Shown here: in pieces, positions 59,644 through 64,000 of the stretch
How positions within the stretch are numbered: position 1 is the stretch's first letter
How the letters are laid out: every line of letters begins with the position of its first letter
The notes under the pieces: generated by a model
Seen by the model: only the letters and a program-made list of their open reading frames with translations
The model's database searches: none
Told to the model about the DNA's origin: nothing
Source: Amycolatopsis benzoatilytica AK 16/65
GTDB lineage: Bacteria; Actinomycetota; Actinomycetes; Mycobacteriales; Pseudonocardiaceae
DNA length: 64,000 bases
NCBI RefSeq assembly: GCF_000383915.1
Contig: NZ_KB912942.1
Span: 8,326,470-8,390,469, forward strand
Direction of reading: 5' to 3'
Position numbers and translations under genes: made by a program

Positions 59644-60474
59644 GTGAGCGTTCCCCCATCCGGCCCGGTGGGACCGCCCGATCCCTACCAAGGCGGGCCG
59701 GGATACGGCCAGCCCTATGGCCAGCCGGGTTACGGACAGCAGCCCGCCGGCCAACCGCCCCACGGTCAGTACGAGCAGCAAACTCCCGGGCAACAGCCCT
59801 ACTCTCAGGCCGGTTACCACCACGGGCCGGGCCAGACCGCCCAGCAGCCCTACGGCCAGCCCGGCCCGTCGCCGTTCGAGCAGCACTACGGCGCGGGCGG
59901 CGTGCCCCCGCGGCCGGGCATCGGCGGCAAGCTGTCCCAGCTGACCGGGATGGACAAGGCCGAGGCGAAACGAACCTTCACTCCGCGGATGCTGCTGATG
60001 ATCGCCATCGCGGTGGCGGTCGTGGCAGTCGGCGTGGTGATCGGCTTTTTCAAGTTCGGCGGCCACAACAGCGACGTCGCGGCGAACGACTGCCTGCACG
60101 TCGAGAAGTCCGGCTCCGCGGTGACGACCAAGTCGGTCGAATGCACCGACCCGGGCGCGAACGTCAAGGTCGCGGTCATCCCCGGCACCCGGCGGTCCGC
60201 GTGCCCGAGCGGGGACTACTACCGGTTCCGGACCGGCGGCAAGAACGTGCGCACCTTCTGCCTGATTCCCAATGTGCGGCAAGGGGACTGCCTGTCCGGA
60301 CTGGAATCGCACTCGATCACCTACCAGAAGGTGCCGTGCGCGGACCCAAAGAAAAACGCGGAGATCGTCAAGGTGATGACCGGCACGACGGACAAGTCGG
60401 CGTGCGGCGGCAGCGGCGCGAACGCCGAGCAGTGGTTCTCCGATCCGAAGGAAATCATCTGCATCAAGCAGTGA
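59644..60474 (+). CDS. Pro/Gly-rich membrane-anchored protein, paralogue
   Basis: 276 residues, same architecture as the preceding gene: longer Gly/Tyr/Gln-rich tail (GYGQPYGQPGYGQQ), one span (about 115-140, MLLMIAIAVAVVAVGVVIGFF), then the Cys-rich domain (NDCLHV, VECTDP, ACPSGDYYRF, TFCLIPN, QGDCLSG, KVPCADP). Cys and Asp spacing is conserved between the two. GTG start at 59644 after GAGGTACTCA. The N-terminal repeats are richer in Tyr/Gln than in the first copy. Function unknown. Confidence 0.85.
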   Translation: MSVPPSGPVGPPDPYQGGPGYGQPYGQPGYGQQPAGQPPHGQYEQQTPGQQPYSQAGYHHGPGQTAQQPYGQPGPSPFEQHYGAGGVPPRPGIGGKLSQLTGMDKAEAKRTFTPRMLLMIAIAVAVVAVGVVIGFFKFGGHNSDVAANDCLHVEKSGSAVTTKSVECTDPGANVKVAVIPGTRRSACPSGDYYRFRTGGKNVRTFCLIPNVRQGDCLSGLESHSITYQKVPCADPKKNAEIVKVMTGTTDKSACGGSGANAEQWFSDPKEIICIKQ

Positions 60475-60756
60475 CCCGCGCTCCGGCACCGGGCTGCACC
60501 ACCGGCATCTGCCTGGACGGGGCTAAAACCGCGGCCGTAGCCCGGGTTCGGCAACCTCGAGTCCACAGACAGTATCCGTTGACCCGGTGAACCGTTTTCC
60601 CAGTTCACCGTGACCAGGCGAGATTTCATCCGGGGGAGAATTGGGTTGCGCTGCCCGCCGGTGCCTCGGCTACCCTCGGGGCGCGCAAGGGGGAACCGCG
60701 GTCGCGTCGTCGCGCCACCGGGCTTGCGTATCCACGGCTCACAGAGGGGGTTCCGC

Positions 60757-62286
60757 ATGTCCGCACCCGCGACTCCGGCTTCGCCAGACGCCTCCGGTGA
60801 CAAACTCGACCGGGGGGTGCTGAAGGTCGCGTCCGTGGTCGTGCTCGGCGCGATCATGGCGATCCTCGACACCACGGTCGTCAACGTCGCGCTCCAGAAG
60901 CTCACTATCCAGTTCAGCACGTCCTTCGACACCATCCAGTGGGTCGCCACCGGCTACATGCTGGCGCTGGCCACGGTCATCCCGGTCACCGGCTGGGCGT
61001 CTGACCGGTTCGGCACGAAACGGCTGTACCTGCTGGCGATCGGCACCTTCCTGGTCGGCTCGATGCTGGCCGGGCGTGCGTGGAACGTGGAATCGCTGAT
61101 CGCGTTCCGCGTCGTGCAGGGGCTCGGCGGCGGCATGCTGATGCCGGCTGGCATGACGATCCTGACCCGCGCGGCCGGCCCGCAGCGGATCGGCCGGGTG
61201 ATGGCCGTGCTCGGCGTGCCGATGCTGCTCGGCCCGATCTGCGGCCCGATCCTCGGCGGCTGGCTCGTCGACGCGGTGAGCTGGCGCTGGATCTTCTACA
61301 TCAACGTCCCGATCGGCGTGATCGCGTTCGCGCTCGCGCTGCGGCTGCTGCCGAAGGACGAGCCGGAACCCGCCAACCGGTTCGACTTCGTCGGCATGCT
61401 GATGGTGTCGCCGGGCCTGGCCGCGCTGATCTTCGGCGTCTCGAGGATCCCGTCCACCGGCACCGTCGCCGCCCTCGAGGTGTGGCTGCCTGCGCTGGCC
61501 GGGCTGGTGCTGCTGGTCGCGTTCGTGCTCCGCGCGCGGACCATGGAAAACCCGCTGATCGACCTGAAGCTGTTCGGCAACCGGTCGTTCTCGGTCGCGA
61601 TGATCACCATGGCCGTGTTCTGCGTCGGATTCTTCGGCGCGATGCTGCTGCTGCCGACATATTTCGTGCTGGTGCGCGGAGAAACCGCGTTGCACGCCGG
61701 TCTGCTGCTGGCTCCGCAAGGCCTTGGCGCGATGCTCGCGATGCCGATCACCGGACGGCTCGCGGACAAGATCGCGCCGCGCAAGATCGTGTTGCCCGGC
61801 CTGGTGCTGATCGCGCTGGCCATGGTGGTGTTCACCCAGGTCAGCTCGACGACGCCGTATTGGCAGCTGCTGTCGGCGCTGTTCGTGATGGGTATCGGCA
61901 TGGGCTGCACGATGATGCCGATCACCTCGGCCGCGTTGCAGACGCTGCAGCCCAAGGACATGGCGAAGGCGTCGACCGCGACGAACATCCTGCAGCAGAC
62001 CGCGGGCGCGATCGGCTCCGCGGTGATGTCGATCATCCTGGCGGCGCTGCTCGCCGGGAAGTTCGGCGTGCCGACCAGCCAGGGCCAGATCGCCGCCACC
62101 GCGGCGACGATGAACCCGGCCACCCACGAGGCGGCGGCCGGCCTGGCCGGCGATTCGTTCGCGACGACGTTCCTGTGGGCGACGGTCCTGCTGGCGTGCT
62201 GCCTGATCCCGGCGTTCTTCTTGCCGAAGCGCCGCGCGACCCCGGCCGAGACGGCCGAGGTCGCCCCAGCAGTGCCGATGCACTGA
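60757..62286 (+). CDS. DHA2-family MFS exporter (EmrB/QacA type)
   Basis: 509 residues, 14 spans. Motif D1 is [10 protein letters not shown], motif [14 protein letters not shown], and motif [13 protein letters not shown]; these mark proton-driven drug:H+ antiporters of the QacA/EmrB type. ATG 60757 follows ACAGAGGGGG. Exports lipophilic cations, dyes, antibiotics or a natural product; no biosynthetic gene or TetR regulator is adjacent, so the physiological substrate is open. A distinct 30-bp tandem repeat separates it from the convergent thiolase gene. Confidence 0.92.
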   Translation: MSAPATPASPDASGDKLDRGVLKVASVVVLGAIMAILDTTVVNVALQKLTIQFSTSFDTIQWVATGYMLALATVIPVTGWASDRFGTKRLYLLAIGTFLVGSMLAGRAWNVESLIAFRVVQGLGGGMLMPAGMTILTRAAGPQRIGRVMAVLGVPMLLGPICGPILGGWLVDAVSWRWIFYINVPIGVIAFALALRLLPKDEPEPANRFDFVGMLMVSPGLAALIFGVSRIPSTGTVAALEVWLPALAGLVLLVAFVLRARTMENPLIDLKLFGNRSFSVAMITMAVFCVGFFGAMLLLPTYFVLVRGETALHAGLLLAPQGLGAMLAMPITGRLADKIAPRKIVLPGLVLIALAMVVFTQVSSTTPYWQLLSALFVMGIGMGCTMMPITSAALQTLQPKDMAKASTATNILQQTAGAIGSAVMSIILAALLAGKFGVPTSQGQIAATAATMNPATHEAAAGLAGDSFATTFLWATVLLACCLIPAFFLPKRRATPAETAEVAPAVPMH

Positions 62287-62301
62287 CCGGTCCCGCCGCA
62301 A

Positions 62302-62385
62302 CACCCCAATGCCACATTGGGTGCGTGTGATGCACCCAATGTGGCATTCGGTGCATGTGATGCACCCAATGCCACATTGGGGTGC
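62302..62385. repeat. 30-bp-period tandem palindromic repeat, second family
   Basis: Three copies of CACCCAATG-type units at 30-bp spacing (CAAT aligned at 62307, 62337 and 62367). Units have the form CACCCAATGCCACATTGGGTGC and alternate the inner GCCACATTGG and GTGGCATTCG. It lies between the convergent DHA2 exporter and thiolase genes. Unrelated in sequence to the 55-bp GGGCCC family. Confidence 0.85.
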
Positions 62386-62394
62386 GAGCGGGGG

Positions 62395-63615
62395 TCAGGA
62401 AAGGCGCTCCAGCACCATCGCCATGCCCTGCCCGCCGCCGACGCACATCGTCTCGAGGCCGAACTGCTTGTCGTGGTGCTGCAGGGAATTGATCAGCGTC
62501 GAGGTGATCCGCGCGCCGGTCATGCCGAACGGGTGGCCGATCGCGATCGCGCCGCCGTTGACGTTCAGCCGGTCCAGGTCGATGCCGAGGTCGCGGTAGG
62601 ACGGGATGACCTGCGCGGCGAACGCCTCGTTGATCTCCACCAGGTCGATGTCCGAGACGGACAGGCCGGCGCGGGACAGTGCCTGCTTCGACGCCTCGAC
62701 CGGGCCGAGGCCCATGATCTCCGGCGACAGGCCGGTGACGCCGGTCGACACGACCCGCGCGAGCGGCGTCAGGCCGAGCTGCTTGGCCTTGGTGTCGGAC
62801 ATGATCACCAGCGCGGCGGCACCGTCGTTGAGCGGGCAGCAGTTGCCCGCGGTGACCCGGCCGTCCGGGCGGAACACCGGCTTCAGGCCGGAAACACCTT
62901 CGAGCGTGACGCCCGCGCGCGGCCCGTCGTCCTTCGAGACGACCGTGCCGTCCGGCAGCGTGACCGGCGTGATGTCCTTGGCCCAGAAGCCGTCCGCGAT
63001 GGCCTTCTCGGCGAGGTTCTGCGAGCGGACGCCGAACTCGTCCATGTCCTCGCGGGTGACGCCCTTGAGCCGCGCGAGGTTCTCCGCGGTCTGGCCCATC
63101 GCGATGTAGACGTCCGGCAGCAGCCCGTTCTCGCGCGGGTCCTGCCAGCTGTCCGCGCCCGTTTCGGCGGTGGACTGGGTGCGCGCCTCGGCGTCGGCGA
63201 ACAGCGGGTTGTGCGTGTTCGGCCACGAGTCGGAGCTGCCGTTCGCGAACCGCGAGACGGTCTCGACGCCGGCCGAGATGAAGACGTCGCCCTCGCCCGC
63301 CTTGATCGCGTGCAGCGCCATCCGGGTGGTCTGCAAGCTGGAGGAGCAGTAGCGGGTGATCGTGCAGCCGGGCAGGTGGTCGTAGCCGAGCTCGACGGCG
63401 ACCGCGCGGCCCATGTTGAACCCGGACTCGCCGCCGGGCAGCCCGCAACCGAGCATCAGGTCGTCGATGTCAGCCGGGTCCAGCTCCGGCACCTTGTCCA
63501 GCGCGGCGCGCACCATCTGCACGGCCAGGTCGTCCGGGCGCATGCTGACCAGCGAACCCTTCCCGGCCCGGCCGATCGGGGAGCGTGCGGTGGAGACGAT
63601 GACAGCTTCGGGCAT
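62395..63615 (-). CDS. Acetyl-CoA acetyltransferase/thiolase
   Basis: 406 residues. Catalytic Cys90 is in [14 protein letters not shown]; the second-half motifs are GHPFGMTGA (His) and CVGGGQG (Cys). Thiolases either condense two acetyl-CoA or cleave 3-ketoacyl-CoA in fatty-acid breakdown. ATG 63615 has GAGGAA 9 nt upstream; the longer GTG at 63624 adds MSV only. The gene has no neighbouring beta-oxidation genes in the window. Confidence 0.92.
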   Translation of the reverse strand: MPEAVIVSTARSPIGRAGKGSLVSMRPDDLAVQMVRAALDKVPELDPADIDDLMLGCGLPGGESGFNMGRAVAVELGYDHLPGCTITRYCSSSLQTTRMALHAIKAGEGDVFISAGVETVSRFANGSSDSWPNTHNPLFADAEARTQSTAETGADSWQDPRENGLLPDVYIAMGQTAENLARLKGVTREDMDEFGVRSQNLAEKAIADGFWAKDITPVTLPDGTVVSKDDGPRAGVTLEGVSGLKPVFRPDGRVTAGNCCPLNDGAAALVIMSDTKAKQLGLTPLARVVSTGVTGLSPEIMGLGPVEASKQALSRAGLSVSDIDLVEINEAFAAQVIPSYRDLGIDLDRLNVNGGAIAIGHPFGMTGARITSTLINSLQHHDKQFGLETMCVGGGQGMAMVLERLS

Positions 63616-63869
63616 GACAGACACTTCCTCGGGTCGGCGGCACTAAGCGGTTGCTCAGCAGGATACGGGGAATCGGCCGCGGGAGCGCTGCCGCCATGCG
63701 AAGAATCATAGTTCCGGGGGACGGCGCGGGCGATGGGATCGTCTGCCCGGAGGTGAAGCCGCGGTCGGCTCCGGCAGCGCCGAGCAGCTCCGGCAGGGCG
63801 CGCTAAGGCAACAGGGAACCTGGTGCGGATGATCGAGGCGGGGGAGCCGGCCGTAGCAGTATCTCCGCC

Positions 63870-64000
63870 GTGACAGAGCGCAACCGGATCCTTTCCGCCC
63901 GAAAGATCGCCTGGTGGGCGGTCGGAATCGGGCTGCTCGCCGCGGCCGCGGCGGCGTTGCTGCGCTGGCTTCTCGGCGGCGGCACTCCCGCCGATTCCGC
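63870..64000 (+). CDS. Truncated ORF, membrane protein N terminus
   Basis: From a GTG at 63870 the frame runs open to the window end: a short basic start (VTERNRILSARK) followed by a hydrophobic helix (WWAVGIGLLAAAAAALLRWLL). Probably an inner-membrane protein; only the first 43 residues are visible, so the family cannot be named. Confidence 0.45.
   Translation, partial: MTERNRILSARKIAWWAVGIGLLAAAAAALLRWLLGGGTPADS

Noticed and set aside
1..64000. tRNA, rRNA or mobile element
   Set aside because: No cloverleaf-like or rRNA-like sequence, transposase, integrase or obvious attachment site was seen by eye.

Overview
This 64 kb window is chromosomal DNA of a high-GC Gram-positive actinomycete. 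The frequent GTG starts, ATGA/GTGA operon overlaps, SARP/LAL regulators, WXG100-type proteins, a DivIVA-like protein, an LAxTG-anchored surface protein and a CebR-type cellobiose operon all fit the Pseudonocardiaceae. Amycolatopsis is my best guess; the genus is inferred from gene content and from a 55-bp palindrome I associate with that genus, not measured. I see no rRNA, tRNA, CRISPR array, transposase, integrase or phage gene. The window looks like ordinary accessory-rich chromosome.

Layout. 1-3.6 kb: end of a secreted trypsin-like protease, then an IclR regulator divergent from an MFS transporter and a 2-hydroxyacid dehydrogenase. 4-10.5 kb: a thioester-domain surface protein with an LAxTG anchor, a Tat lipoprotein hydrolase, a large LuxR (LAL) regulator and an LCP cell-wall ligase. 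10.6-15.3 kb: an envelope block of glycosyltransferase, polysaccharide deacetylase, M56 peptidase, BlaI repressor, DedA, PAP2 phosphatase and a DUF1707 protein, with BlaI-like operators at both outward-facing promoters. 15.3-18.4 kb: acyl-CoA ligase and SDR divergent from a TetR regulator. 18.5-20.3 kb: DyP peroxidase and encapsulin nanocompartment. 20.4-24.5 kb: M15 peptidase, secreted GH8 glucanase, a membrane protein and two small genes. 24.6-30.3 kb: complete cebR-cebEFG-bglC cellobiose system with operators.

30.7-39.3 kb: NCS1 permease, secreted esterase, MerR regulator, GH3 lipoprotein, and a second CebEFG-like ABC transporter led by a LuxR protein with a degenerate receiver. 39.5-49.5 kb: two tandem giant SARP/AfsR-like ATPases (one with Walker A Lys replaced by Arg and no LuxR domain), two WXG100-like proteins, a second degenerate-receiver LuxR protein and an amidase. 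49.6-57.4 kb: DivIVA-like coiled-coil protein, fused two-domain fatty acyl reductase/SDR, SnoaL-fused sigma factor, RibD/DHFR-like protein, class F sortase and a SpaA-like surface protein. 57.7-64 kb: Bax-inhibitor-1-like membrane protein, two paralogous Pro/Gly-rich membrane-anchored proteins, a DHA2 exporter, a thiolase and a truncated ORF.

The recurring themes are cell-envelope remodelling and beta-glucan use: GH8 outside the cell, CebEFG uptake and GH1 hydrolysis inside, under CebR. The most striking non-coding signal is a dispersed 55-bp palindrome. It sits mainly between convergent genes, shows one compensatory base-pair change, and has a 30-bp tandem derivative. A second, unrelated 30-bp tandem repeat occupies another convergent junction.
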